Source: Janthinobacterium sp. TND4EL3
GTDB taxonomy: Bacteria; Pseudomonadota; Gammaproteobacteria; Burkholderiales; Burkholderiaceae_D
Direction of reading: 5' to 3'
Length of the DNA stretch: 64,000 nt
Assembly: GCF_900156175.1 (NCBI RefSeq)
Contig: NZ_FTMV01000002.1
Location: 124,001-188,000, forward strand
Each line of letters begins with the position of its first letter. Position 1 is the first letter of the stretch. Positions 55,236-63,865 of the stretch are shown piece after piece. Made by a program: the position numbers and the translations under genes. A model generated the notes under the pieces. It worked only from the letters and a program-made list of their open reading frames with translations. It had not been told where the DNA came from and did not search any database.

Positions 55236-55963
55236 TACCACTGCACCTTGTCGAGCTGTTCGAAGATGTCGCGGTAAACGACCTTGATGCGCTGCTTTTC
55301 CATGATGTTGAACTTGTCGTTCTGCAGCACTTCCTGCATCGTCAGGCGCGCCGTGTTCATTTTCTTGACATCGGCGCCGAAGGTGTCCGGGTTGCGCTGG
55401 CTCAAGGTGATGCTGCCTTTCACGCGCGCGCGGTTGTCGGCATACGATTGCGATTCGATAAACTGCTTGCCGGACGCCGATTGCAGCAGGCCGAAGTGTT
55501 CGTTCTGCCACAGCACCAGCGGCACGGTCGTCGATTGCGCCGTGGCGACAAAGCCCGTGGCCGTGTCGTGCAGGGTGTCGCCGCCGCCGACGATGGTGTG
55601 GATGTACACCTTGCGTCCCGATTCTTCCAGCAGCGAAAAGCAGTCGTTTTCCAGCAGGTAGCCCATCAGCGGCGAAAAGGTGTTCGCGCCGTTGTCGACC
55701 ACGCAGTTGCCGTCCGTGTCGAGGATATCGATCATCAGCGCGTCGAAGCGTTTCGGGTCGATGTTGCGCGCATCCGTCATCACGGGCACATGCTTGACGT
55801 TCATCGCCTTGTAGCGCGAAAAGGTGGCGTTTTCCTGGTCGGTGTCATAGCAGCGCAAAGGCGTGTCGTCCTTGCCGCCTATCCACTGGGCCAGCAGGGT
55901 CGAGACGAGCGTCTTGCCGATGCCGCCCTTGCCCTGCAGGATGAAATGTACCGTGTTTTGCAT
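55235..55963 (-). CDS. TraL-like P-loop ATPase
   Basis: 242 residues from ATG 55963 (MQNTVHFILQGKGG), with GGAG eight bases upstream. The deviant Walker A LQGKGGIGKTLVST resembles the ParA/MinD class, with YDTDQENATF, MIDILDTDGNCVVDNGA and IHTIVGGGDTLHDTATGF. The whole length follows RP4 TraL, including the C-terminal KQRIKVVYRDIFEQLD (in TraL a related RQRLKIV segment). Conjugative TraL has an ill-defined role. Whether this copy is a relic of an integrated element or a domesticated partitioning-like ATPase is open. Confidence 0.72.
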   Translation of the reverse strand: MQNTVHFILQGKGGIGKTLVSTLLAQWIGGKDDTPLRCYDTDQENATFSRYKAMNVKHVPVMTDARNIDPKRFDALMIDILDTDGNCVVDNGANTFSPLMGYLLENDCFSLLEESGRKVYIHTIVGGGDTLHDTATGFVATAQSTTVPLVLWQNEHFGLLQSASGKQFIESQSYADNRARVKGSITLSQRNPDTFGADVKKMNTARLTMQEVLQNDKFNIMEKQRIKVVYRDIFEQLDKVQW

Positions 55964-56175
55964 TGCGACTACTCCAAGTTGTTGCGTCAGTGACAATCAA
56001 AGATCCGTGACAGCGGCGAGCGCCGCATGCGTGGCCGCGACTGGCATTTTTACCACAATCCTTTGCAAAGATGCCATGCGGGACAGCGAATCTGGTTATG
56101 ATGTTAATCAGGATACCATTGATACAGAGCAAGTTTTGTGCGAAAAATCCACCCCAGCGTGTGTATGAGGACGCA

Positions 56176-57945
56176 GTGCCGATCTCCAGTCTCGATAAAG
56201 CCGACATAGACCGCCTCAATCAGCAGACCCTGTCCTGCCTGGTCGGCAACCGCCGCCAGGCGCGCCGGCTGGCGCAGATGGCGCTGGCGGCGGCGCAACG
56301 ACAACAGTATGCGCGCGGCAGCGCATATGCGGAACTCAATCATTGCTGGCTCGCCTATTATGCGGGCGAAGCCGAGCCGCCGTGCGGGGACTTGCGCGCG
56401 TATTTCCAGCAGACGTGCGACCTGGAAGGCGGCATGGAAGTGGCCGCCCTGCAGGGCGCGTATGCGAGCCGGCGCGGCGACTTTGCCGATGCCGAGCAGC
56501 ATTTCCTGCAGGCGCGCAGTCAGGCCGCGCAGATCCCCGACTCGCTGCACAAGTTCATGCTGTACGCGCGCCTGGGCGTCGACGCCCTGAACCGTGGCGA
56601 CACGCAGGACGGCCCGCGCAATTTCCTGCTGGCGCTCGACATCGCCGAGCGCTTCGGCAGCCCCGCGCACCGCGTCAACAGCCTGTCGAACCTGGCCTCG
56701 TCGCAGCATGACCTGGGCAATGATGAAGACGCCATCCCCCTGCTGGTCGAGGCGCTCGACATCATCGGCACGCAAAAGCTCAAATACCAGCAAACCATCG
56801 TTTCGGCCAACCTGGCCATGTGTTTATTAGCCACGGGCAAGCCGGCCGAAGCGCTGGCGCTGGTGGAACCGTTTTACGAGTGGCCGGAAGAAGACCTGGC
56901 CGTGCGCGCCTTTCTGTTCTGCATCGCCGCCCACGCGGCCATCCTGCTGCAGCGGCCCGACAGCGCCCTGCAACTGCTGCTGCGGGCCGAAGAGTATGCG
57001 CGCCGGGGCCAGGACCTGGAAGAGCAGATGCACGCGTGGCTGGTGCGCGGCAAGCTGGACTTGCATGCAGGGCAGGCGGCGCAGGCGCTGGCCTCGCTGA
57101 CGCAGGCGCACAGCCTGCTGAGCTGGACGCGCAATCCGTTTCACCAGCAGCAGATCTTGCGCGGTTTGTCCGATATCAATGCCCTGCTGGGCGAATGGCA
57201 GGCCGCATATGGTTTCCTGCAGCAATACCAGGCCGCGTACGAGGCCAGCAGCAAGTCGGCGCGCGCTTCGCGCCTGCTGATGCGCAACCTGGAAAAGGAA
57301 ATGCACAGCCTGAAGGCCGAGCGCGACAAGGCGCTGGAGCTGCAGGCGGCGCGCGAATCGGAAAACGTCAAGCTCGAGCACCTGAACCGCGAACTGGCGC
57401 ACCAGATCCTGCACGTCAACTCGCTGCAGGACAGCCTGAAGGAGCAGGCCCTGCGCGACCACCTGACGGGCCTGTACAACCGCCGCCATTTCGAAACCTG
57501 CCTCAATGCCATCCTGCATGAAGCGGACGCGAACGCGCCCGTGGCCATCGCCATCATCGACCTGGACTTCTTCAAGCGCGTCAACGACACCTACGGGCAC
57601 AACTTCGGCGACGAAGTGCTGATCCAGTTCGCGCGCCTGGTGGAAAGCCAGCTGCGCGGCAGCGACATGCTGTGCCGCTATGGCGGCGAGGAATTCTGCC
57701 TGCTGTTGCGCGAAGCCGACAGCGCCATCGCCGCGCACAAGATCGACGACATCGCCGCGCGCTACCGCCAGTTGCTGATCCGGCAGGCGCCGCACAGCTT
57801 GACGGGCTGCACTTTTTCGGCCGGCATCGCCGAGTATCCGCGCCACGGCGCCGGCCGCCACGAATTGCTGATGCGCGCCGACAGCGCCCTGTACGCGGCG
57901 AAGCAGGCGGGGCGCGACCGCGCCTGCGTGGCCGAGCCTACTTGA
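56176..57945 (+). CDS. TPR-GGDEF diguanylate cyclase
   Basis: 589 residues. Residues 20-370 form TPR-like helical repeats, a coiled coil (about 375-425) follows, and the C-terminal GGDEF domain has AIIDLDFFKRVNDTYGHNFGDEV and active-site GGEEF at residues 503-507. The inhibitory I-site RGSD (494-497) is present, so product feedback is expected. It makes c-di-GMP from two GTP. GTG at 56176 was chosen because GAGG lies five bases upstream; an in-frame ATG at 56071 would add 35 residues. No signal peptide or membrane helix is obvious. Convergent with pncC by 8 bases of overlap. Confidence 0.9.
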   Translation: MPISSLDKADIDRLNQQTLSCLVGNRRQARRLAQMALAAAQRQQYARGSAYAELNHCWLAYYAGEAEPPCGDLRAYFQQTCDLEGGMEVAALQGAYASRRGDFADAEQHFLQARSQAAQIPDSLHKFMLYARLGVDALNRGDTQDGPRNFLLALDIAERFGSPAHRVNSLSNLASSQHDLGNDEDAIPLLVEALDIIGTQKLKYQQTIVSANLAMCLLATGKPAEALALVEPFYEWPEEDLAVRAFLFCIAAHAAILLQRPDSALQLLLRAEEYARRGQDLEEQMHAWLVRGKLDLHAGQAAQALASLTQAHSLLSWTRNPFHQQQILRGLSDINALLGEWQAAYGFLQQYQAAYEASSKSARASRLLMRNLEKEMHSLKAERDKALELQAARESENVKLEHLNRELAHQILHVNSLQDSLKEQALRDHLTGLYNRRHFETCLNAILHEADANAPVAIAIIDLDFFKRVNDTYGHNFGDEVLIQFARLVESQLRGSDMLCRYGGEEFCLLLREADSAIAAHKIDDIAARYRQLLIRQAPHSLTGCTFSAGIAEYPRHGAGRHELLMRADSALYAAKQAGRDRACVAEPT

Positions 57946-58420
57946 TAAAGCGCAATAGTCCCTGCAGGGCATGAATGACGGCCTGCTCGCGCACGGCTTG
58001 CCGGTCGCCCGCGAACACCAGCCGCTGCGTCTGCACGCGTCCGTCCATGGCCCAGCCGAAGCAGACGGTGCCGACGGGCTTGCCGGGCACGCCGCCCGTG
58101 GGGCCGGCGATGCCCGTGGTCGTGACGGCCACCTGGGCGTCGCTGTGGGCCAGCGTTCCCTCTGCCATGGCGGCGGCCACTTCCTCGCTGACGGCGCCGT
58201 GCGCGGCGATCAGCTCGGCCGGCACGCCCAGCATGCCGCTCTTGGCCCCGTTCGAATAGGTGACGAAGCCCCGCTCGAACCAGGCGCTCGAACCGCTGAC
58301 GTCCGTGACGGCCTGCGCCACGCCGCCGCCCGTGCACGATTCGGCCGTGGCCAGCAGCAGGCCCCGTGCCTGCAAGGCCTGGCCGACGGCGGTGGAGAGG
58401 GTTAGGAGTTCTTTGCTCAT
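57938..58420 (-). CDS. pncC: Nicotinamide-nucleotide amidase (CinA C-terminal type)
   Basis: 160 residues, only the amidase domain of CinA. It deamidates NMN to nicotinate mononucleotide in pyridine-nucleotide recycling. Motifs are ATAESCTGGGVAQAVTDVSGSSAWF, FVTYSNGAK, GAVSEEVAAAMAEG and TGIAGPTGG. The ATG at 58420 gives MSKELLTLS. In many Burkholderiales it follows thiL and pgpA; here a c-di-GMP cluster lies between pncC and thiL. Confidence 0.94.
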   Translation of the reverse strand: MSKELLTLSTAVGQALQARGLLLATAESCTGGGVAQAVTDVSGSSAWFERGFVTYSNGAKSGMLGVPAELIAAHGAVSEEVAAAMAEGTLAHSDAQVAVTTTGIAGPTGGVPGKPVGTVCFGWAMDGRVQTQRLVFAGDRQAVREQAVIHALQGLLRFIK

Positions 58421-58599
58421 CGGTGATTGCACGCGTGGTGGGGAAGGAGGCATGACTGTAGCATGGCCTGCGGTAAAAGAAACTTTCCCCGGTATCAGCG
58501 AAAATGCGTACACTCTTTTATACATTTGCTACCAATATGGGCGGCAGGCGGTCTGCCGCTGCGCCACCCTGGTTCGCATCGCCCGAATAGGGACGCGGC

Positions 58600-59259
58600 A
58601 TGGCGCCGCGCCTTCGAATGCATTATCTTTACTCGGTTGTCATGGCACTTCTGAACTGGACCTGGCGGCAGCATGCCGGCCCCCTGCGTCGCCCCCTGCG
58701 CGGCGACCTCCGCCGCCCCATCCGCTGGGGCTGGCTATTGCTGCTCCTGGGCGTGCTGTGCGCCGGGGTGCGGGCGCAAGTGCCGGCGGATCTGGAGCGC
58801 CAGGTCAAGGCCGCGTATCTGTACAAGTTTGCCGGTTTTGTCGATTGGCCCGATGGCAGTTTCGCCCGGCCCGACTCGCCGCTGGTGATCGGCGTGGCCG
58901 GCGCCGATGCGCTGGCCGAGCAGCTCGAACTGAGCGTGGCCGGCCACAGCGTCAACGGGCGCAGCGTGCAGGTCAGGAAGGTGCGGCGCGGCGAGGCGCT
59001 GGCGGGGCTGCACGTGCTGTACCTGGGCGCGCTGGACAAGGCGGCGCTGCAGGAGATGCTGGCGGCCAGCCGCGGCCTGGCGCTGCTGACGGTGTCCGAT
59101 TCGGACGAGGTGTATGCGATGGGCAGCATGATCAATTTTGTGATGGCCGACGACAAGGTGCGCTTCGACGTGGCCCTGAAACCCGTGGCGCAGGCGCATA
59201 TCCGCATCAGCGCGCGCATGCTGCTGGCCGCCTACCGCGTGCAGACGGGGGGCGCCTGA
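58600..59259 (+). CDS. YfiR-family periplasmic protein
   Basis: 219 residues with an N-terminal transmembrane/signal segment (hydrophobic core about 43-62, GWLLLLLGVLCAG, cleavage near VRAQ). The mature part is the YfiR/DUF4154 fold: [56 protein letters not shown] and KVRFDVALKPVAQAHIRISARMLLAAY. YfiR of Pseudomonas is the periplasmic brake on the CHASE8 diguanylate cyclase YfiN. Here the next gene, overlapping as TGATG, is a CHASE8 histidine kinase. AGGGA six bases before ATG 58600 supports this start. No Cys lies in the mature part, unlike the P. aeruginosa protein. Confidence 0.86.
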   Translation: MAPRLRMHYLYSVVMALLNWTWRQHAGPLRRPLRGDLRRPIRWGWLLLLLGVLCAGVRAQVPADLERQVKAAYLYKFAGFVDWPDGSFARPDSPLVIGVAGADALAEQLELSVAGHSVNGRSVQVRKVRRGEALAGLHVLYLGALDKAALQEMLAASRGLALLTVSDSDEVYAMGSMINFVMADDKVRFDVALKPVAQAHIRISARMLLAAYRVQTGGA

Positions 59260-61289
59260 TGATACGGCTGCGCTCGATACGCCACAAACTGATGTCCGTG
59301 GTCTTGCTGACCACCCTGGTGGCGCTCGTCATTTCGCTGGGCACCATCGTCGTCTACGACTTGCGCGCCTACCACCGCAACCTGGTGGCCGACATCAGCA
59401 CCCAGGCCGAGCTGCTCGGGCATATGAGCTCGGCCGCGCTGGCCTTCGACGATGAGCGGCTGGCGCTGGAAAACCTGAACCTGATGCGCATCCGCCCGCG
59501 CGTGACGGCCGGCGCCCTGTACAAGGCCGACGGCAGCCTGTTTGCCAGCTACCGCGCGAATGAGCGCGTGGGCGTGCTGCCGGCGCAGGTGGGCCAGGAA
59601 GGCGTCAGCATCGCGGGCAAGTCCGTCGAACTGTTCAAGCCCATCGTCGACAATGGCGAACTGCTGGGCACCGTCTACCTGCGCGCCGACTATGAACTGG
59701 CGGGCCGCACGGCCGATTACCTGGCCATCGCCCTGGGCGTGACGGTGCTGGCGCTGCTGGTGGCCTTGCTGCTGCTGCGCCGCCTCGACCACGTGATCAC
59801 CCAGCCCATCCTCGACATCGCCGACGTGGCGCGCGAGGTGATCGAAACGGGCGACTATTCGCGCCGCGCGCGCAAGCTCAGCGCCGATGAAGTGGCGCAG
59901 CTGGTCGATTCCTTCAACAAGATGCTGGCCGAGATCGAATTGCGCACGCAGGCGCTGGAACGCTCGAACGGCGAGCTGGCGCGCGAGGGCGCGCAGCGCG
60001 CCCAGGCGCAGCAGGAAGTCATGCGCCTGAACCAGGAGCTGGAAGTGCGCGTGCACGAACGCACGGTGCAGCTGGAAATGACGAACGGCGAACTGGCCAT
60101 GGCGATGGAAGAGGCGCGCAGCGCCAACTATGCCAAGTCGGCCTTCCTGTCGTCGATGAGCCATGAATTGCGCACGCCGCTCAACGCCATCCTCGGCTTC
60201 GCGCAAATCCTCAGCTCCGACCGGCTGCCGTCGACGCTGGAGCAAAAGAAGGAATTTGCCGGCCATATCCTGAAATCGGGACGTCACTTGTTGACACTGA
60301 TCAATGAAATCCTCGACCTGGCCAAGGTCGAATCGGGCACGGTGAGCCTGTCGCTGGAGCCGGTGGGCCTGGACGCCATCCTGCAGGAATGCCGCGACAT
60401 GATCGCGCCGCTGGCCAGCCAGCGCGGCATCGGCATGGCTTTTCCCGAGGCATGCACGCTGAACGTGCTGGCCGACCGCACGCGCCTGAAGCAGATTCTG
60501 CTCAATTTGCTGTCGAATGCGCTCAAGTACAACCGCCAGCACGGCGACGTGGCCATCGACTGCGCGCCGCGCCCGGGCGGCCTGGTGCGCATCAGCGTGC
60601 GCGACACGGGCAGCGGCCTCGATAACGAACAGGTAGCGCTGCTGTTCCAGCCCTTCAACCGCCTGGGACAGGAAGGCGGCACGGAGGAGGGCAGCGGCAT
60701 CGGCCTGGTGGTGACCAAGCGCCTGGTGGAACTGATGGATGGCAGCATCGGCGTGGCCAGCGTGCCGGGCGAGGGCAGCACCTTCTGGATCGAGCTGCGC
60801 GCCGCCGAGAGCCTGCCCAGCCTTGCGCCGCCGGGCCAGCCGCGGCCGGACCTGGCCGGGGCGCTGCTCGACAACAGCGCCCCCGTCACCCTGCTGTACG
60901 TGGAAGACAATCCCGCCAACCTGACCCTGGTCGAGGAGATCGTCCGCTACTGCCCCCAATTGCAGCTGCTGACGGCGACCGATGGCCGCCTGGGCGTGGA
61001 AATGGCGCGCACGCACCTGCCGCAGCTGATCTTGATGGATATCAACCTGCCCAATGTGAACGGCATCGATGCGCTCAAGCTGCTGCGCGCCGATCCGCGC
61101 ACGGCGCACATCCCCGTCATCGCCCTGACGGCCAACGCCATGCCGGGCGACGTGGAGCGCAGCATGGCGCTGGGCTTCTACCGCTACCTGACCAAGCCGA
61201 TCAACCTCGAGGAATTTACCGAGGCGATCAACAGCACCCTGGCCTATGTGGCGCAGCAGCGCCGGCAGAAGGGAACAGGCGCCCCATGA
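59259..61289 (+). CDS. CHASE8-HAMP hybrid histidine kinase with receiver domain
   Basis: 676 residues from the ATG at 59259, sharing a base with the YfiR stop. Transmembrane helix at about 10-32; periplasmic CHASE8 domain (about 35-155: STQAELLGHMSSAALAFDD, GALYKADGSLFASY); second helix 160-180; HAMP; coiled coil; HisKA with His302 in SSMSHELRTPL; HATPase with NLLSNALKYN and GIGLVVTKRLVELM; C-terminal receiver with phospho-Asp594 in ILMDINLPNVNG. CHASE8 normally lies in YfiN-like diguanylate cyclases. Its stop overlaps the next start by 4 bases (ATGA). The frame extends upstream through YfiR and beyond, but that is antisense/out-of-frame shadow. Confidence 0.9.
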   Translation: MIRLRSIRHKLMSVVLLTTLVALVISLGTIVVYDLRAYHRNLVADISTQAELLGHMSSAALAFDDERLALENLNLMRIRPRVTAGALYKADGSLFASYRANERVGVLPAQVGQEGVSIAGKSVELFKPIVDNGELLGTVYLRADYELAGRTADYLAIALGVTVLALLVALLLLRRLDHVITQPILDIADVAREVIETGDYSRRARKLSADEVAQLVDSFNKMLAEIELRTQALERSNGELAREGAQRAQAQQEVMRLNQELEVRVHERTVQLEMTNGELAMAMEEARSANYAKSAFLSSMSHELRTPLNAILGFAQILSSDRLPSTLEQKKEFAGHILKSGRHLLTLINEILDLAKVESGTVSLSLEPVGLDAILQECRDMIAPLASQRGIGMAFPEACTLNVLADRTRLKQILLNLLSNALKYNRQHGDVAIDCAPRPGGLVRISVRDTGSGLDNEQVALLFQPFNRLGQEGGTEEGSGIGLVVTKRLVELMDGSIGVASVPGEGSTFWIELRAAESLPSLAPPGQPRPDLAGALLDNSAPVTLLYVEDNPANLTLVEEIVRYCPQLQLLTATDGRLGVEMARTHLPQLILMDINLPNVNGIDALKLLRADPRTAHIPVIALTANAMPGDVERSMALGFYRYLTKPINLEEFTEAINSTLAYVAQQRRQKGTGAP

Positions 61290-63862
61290 TCAGCCAGGCC
61301 GACATCTACGCCGCGAAAATCCTCATCGTCGACGACCAGGAGGTCAACCTGCGCCTGCTCGAGCATTTGCTGCACAGCGGCGGCTACACGGCCATCACCA
61401 GCACCCTCGACGCGCGCGCCGTGGCCGGGCTGCACCAGCGGCACCAGTATGACCTGATCATCCTCGACCTGGTGATGCCCGCCATGAGCGGCTATGCCGT
61501 GATGGATGCGCTGCGCCCGCTGGAACAGGAAGGCTACCTGCCCGTGCTGGTGATCGCCGCCGACCCGGACGCCAAGCTGGCCGCGCTGGAGGCGGGCGCG
61601 CGCGATTTCATCAGCAAGCCCTTCGATGCGCTCGAAGTGCTCACGCGCATCCGCAACATGCTCGAAGTGCGGCTGCTGCACCGCGCCGCGCGCCACTACA
61701 ACACCCTGCTCGAACGCACGGTGAGCCAGCGCACGGCCGAACTGCAGCGCTTTCGCGGCGCCATGGACGCCACCACGGACGCCATCTTCCTCGTCGACGT
61801 GCTGGGCATGACCCTGGTCGACGTCAACGACGGCGCCTGCCGTTTGCTCGGCTATGCGCGCGCCGAGCTGCTGTCGCTGTCGCCGGGGGCCCTGCTGCCG
61901 TCGCCGCCGCCGGCGCCGCTGCTTGCGCCGCCGGGCGGTCCGGCCCACCTGGCGACGGAAGTGACGGAATGCGAGCTGGTACGGCGCGATATGGGCCTGG
62001 TGCCCGTGGAGCTGGGCTGGCACTGGTATGCGCAGTCGCCCGTGGCTGGCGGCCATGCCACGGGCGGCCTGCTGCTGATCTCCGTCGCGCGCGACATCAG
62101 CGAGCGGCGCCAGGCGCAGGAGCGCCTGAAGCACCTGGCCCACTACGACGGCTTGACGGGGCTGCCGAACCGCAGCCTGTTCTACCAGACCCTGGCCCAG
62201 GCCGTCGAGCTGGCGCAGGAAAAAAGCTGGCGCATCGTGGTGCTGTTCATCGCGCTGGACCGCTTCAAAGGCATCAACGACACCCTGGGCGCGGCGCTGG
62301 GCGACGAGCTGCTGCGCCAGTTCAGCAACCGCCTGGTCGAATGCGTGCGCCTGCGCGATACGGTGGGGCGCCTGGGCAACGACGAATTCGCGCTGATACT
62401 CACCATGAGCCGCAACCAGCAGGAAGCCGTGGCCGTGGCCAACCAGGTGCGCGAAGCCCTGCGCGCGCCGTTCGACCTGCGCGGCCATGCGGCCACCCTG
62501 ACGGCCAGCATCGGCATCGCCATGTACCCGGACGACGCGCTTGATCCGGAAACGCTGATCAAATACGCGAATACGGCCATGGGCGGCGCCAAGCAGGCGG
62601 GCCGCGACGGCTACCGTTTTTTCACGGCCGGCATGAACGTGCAGGTGCTGGCGCGCCTGGACCTGGAACTGGCGCTGCGCCATGCGCTCGAACACGAGCA
62701 GTTCATCCTGTACTACCAGCCCAAGGTGGACTTGCGCACGGGCCGCATCAGCGGCGTCGAGGCGCTGCTGCGCTGGCGTCGCCCCGGCTACGGCCTGGTG
62801 GCGCCGGCCGAATTCGTGCCGGTGCTGGAAGACACGGGCCTGATCGTGCGCGTGGGCGCCTGGGTGATCCAGGCCGCCTGCCGCCAGATCGCCGCATGGC
62901 GCGACAGCGAAGTGGGGCCCGTGCACGTGGCCGTCAACGTGTCGAGCCGCCAGTTTGCCGAGGGCGACCTGGAAGGCGAAGTGACGCGCGCGCTGGCGCA
63001 GCATCAGCTGGCGCCGGAATTGCTGGAGCTGGAACTGACGGAAACGGCGCTGATGTCGAATGCCGAGCGCACCATCGTCGTGCTGGGCAAACTGAAGAAA
63101 ATCGGCGTGAAGGTGGCCATCGACGATTTCGGCACCGGCTACTCGAGCCTGGCGTATCTGCAGCGCTTCCCCATCGACAAGCTCAAGATCGACATCGCCT
63201 TCGTGCGCAACATCACCAGCAATCCGAACGACGCGGCCATCGCGCTGGCCATCATCAGCATGGCGCACAGCCTGAAACTGAGCGTCGTGGCCGAGGGCGT
63301 TGAGTCGCGCCCGCAGCTCGAATACCTGCGGCGCAACCGCTGCGACGAGATCCAGGGCTTTTATTTCAGCCGCTCGCTGCCCGCGCTGGAGCTGGGGCAG
63401 ATGATCGTCGCCGGCGCCGGCCTGCCGCCCGGCCACGACCCGGCCGCCCAGCCGGCCCAGACCCTGCTCATCGTCGACGACGACGTCAACGTCCTGTCGT
63501 CCCTGCACCGCCTGTTCCGCCCCGAGGGCTACCAGATCCTTACGGCCAGCACGCCGGCCGAAGGCTTTGAAATGCTGGCCCTGCACAGGGTCCACGTCAT
63601 CGTCTGCGACCAGCGCATGCCCAGCATGAGCGGCACGGAGTTCTTGAGCAAGGTCAAGGAGCTGTATCCGGAAACCATCCGCATCATCCTGTCCGGCTAC
63701 ACGGGCCTCGAAGCCGTGCTCGACTCGATCAACCGGGGCGCCATCTACCGTTTTTACACGAAGCCGTGGGACGACACCCAGCTGCGCGACAACATCCGCC
63801 TGGCCTTCCAGCACTACTGGATGGTCAACCAGCCGGGGCTGGCGCGGGCGGCGGTGCGCTAG
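61286..63862 (+). CDS. REC-PAS-degenerate GGDEF-EAL-REC protein (probable c-di-GMP phosphodiesterase)
   Basis: 858 residues. First receiver (phospho-Asp61, LIILDLVMPAMSG), PAS (about 150-265), GGDEF-like domain with damaged site GNDEF (364-368) and Ala323 where the metal-binding Asp of the cyclase motif is expected, EAL domain with EAL at 492-494, NVSSRQF, ELTETALM, DDFGTGYSSL, KIDIAFV and EGVES, and a second receiver at the C-terminus (phospho-Asp775, VIVCDQRMPSMSG) of the type seen before HD-GYP domains. It should hydrolyse c-di-GMP and not make it. It overlaps the hybrid kinase, so phosphotransfer from that kinase is likely (inference). Confidence 0.9.
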   Translation: MISQADIYAAKILIVDDQEVNLRLLEHLLHSGGYTAITSTLDARAVAGLHQRHQYDLIILDLVMPAMSGYAVMDALRPLEQEGYLPVLVIAADPDAKLAALEAGARDFISKPFDALEVLTRIRNMLEVRLLHRAARHYNTLLERTVSQRTAELQRFRGAMDATTDAIFLVDVLGMTLVDVNDGACRLLGYARAELLSLSPGALLPSPPPAPLLAPPGGPAHLATEVTECELVRRDMGLVPVELGWHWYAQSPVAGGHATGGLLLISVARDISERRQAQERLKHLAHYDGLTGLPNRSLFYQTLAQAVELAQEKSWRIVVLFIALDRFKGINDTLGAALGDELLRQFSNRLVECVRLRDTVGRLGNDEFALILTMSRNQQEAVAVANQVREALRAPFDLRGHAATLTASIGIAMYPDDALDPETLIKYANTAMGGAKQAGRDGYRFFTAGMNVQVLARLDLELALRHALEHEQFILYYQPKVDLRTGRISGVEALLRWRRPGYGLVAPAEFVPVLEDTGLIVRVGAWVIQAACRQIAAWRDSEVGPVHVAVNVSSRQFAEGDLEGEVTRALAQHQLAPELLELELTETALMSNAERTIVVLGKLKKIGVKVAIDDFGTGYSSLAYLQRFPIDKLKIDIAFVRNITSNPNDAAIALAIISMAHSLKLSVVAEGVESRPQLEYLRRNRCDEIQGFYFSRSLPALELGQMIVAGAGLPPGHDPAAQPAQTLLIVDDDVNVLSSLHRLFRPEGYQILTASTPAEGFEMLALHRVHVIVCDQRMPSMSGTEFLSKVKELYPETIRIILSGYTGLEAVLDSINRGAIYRFYTKPWDDTQLRDNIRLAFQHYWMVNQPGLARAAVR

Positions 63863-63865
63863 AAG

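Noticed and set aside
56071..56175. Earlier ATG start for the TPR-GGDEF gene
   Set aside because: Not fully excluded, but no ribosome-binding site precedes it, whereas GAGG stands at the right distance before GTG 56176.
58260..59258. Possible 333-residue N-terminal extension of the hybrid histidine kinase
   Set aside because: It would read out of frame through the yfiR-like gene and antisense to pncC. The kinase starts naturally at ATG 59259 with a membrane helix.
61244..63814. An 856-codon minus-strand frame opposite the phosphodiesterase gene
   Set aside because: Low-complexity composition and exact antisense to a clear REC-PAS-GGDEF-EAL-REC gene; an antisense shadow.
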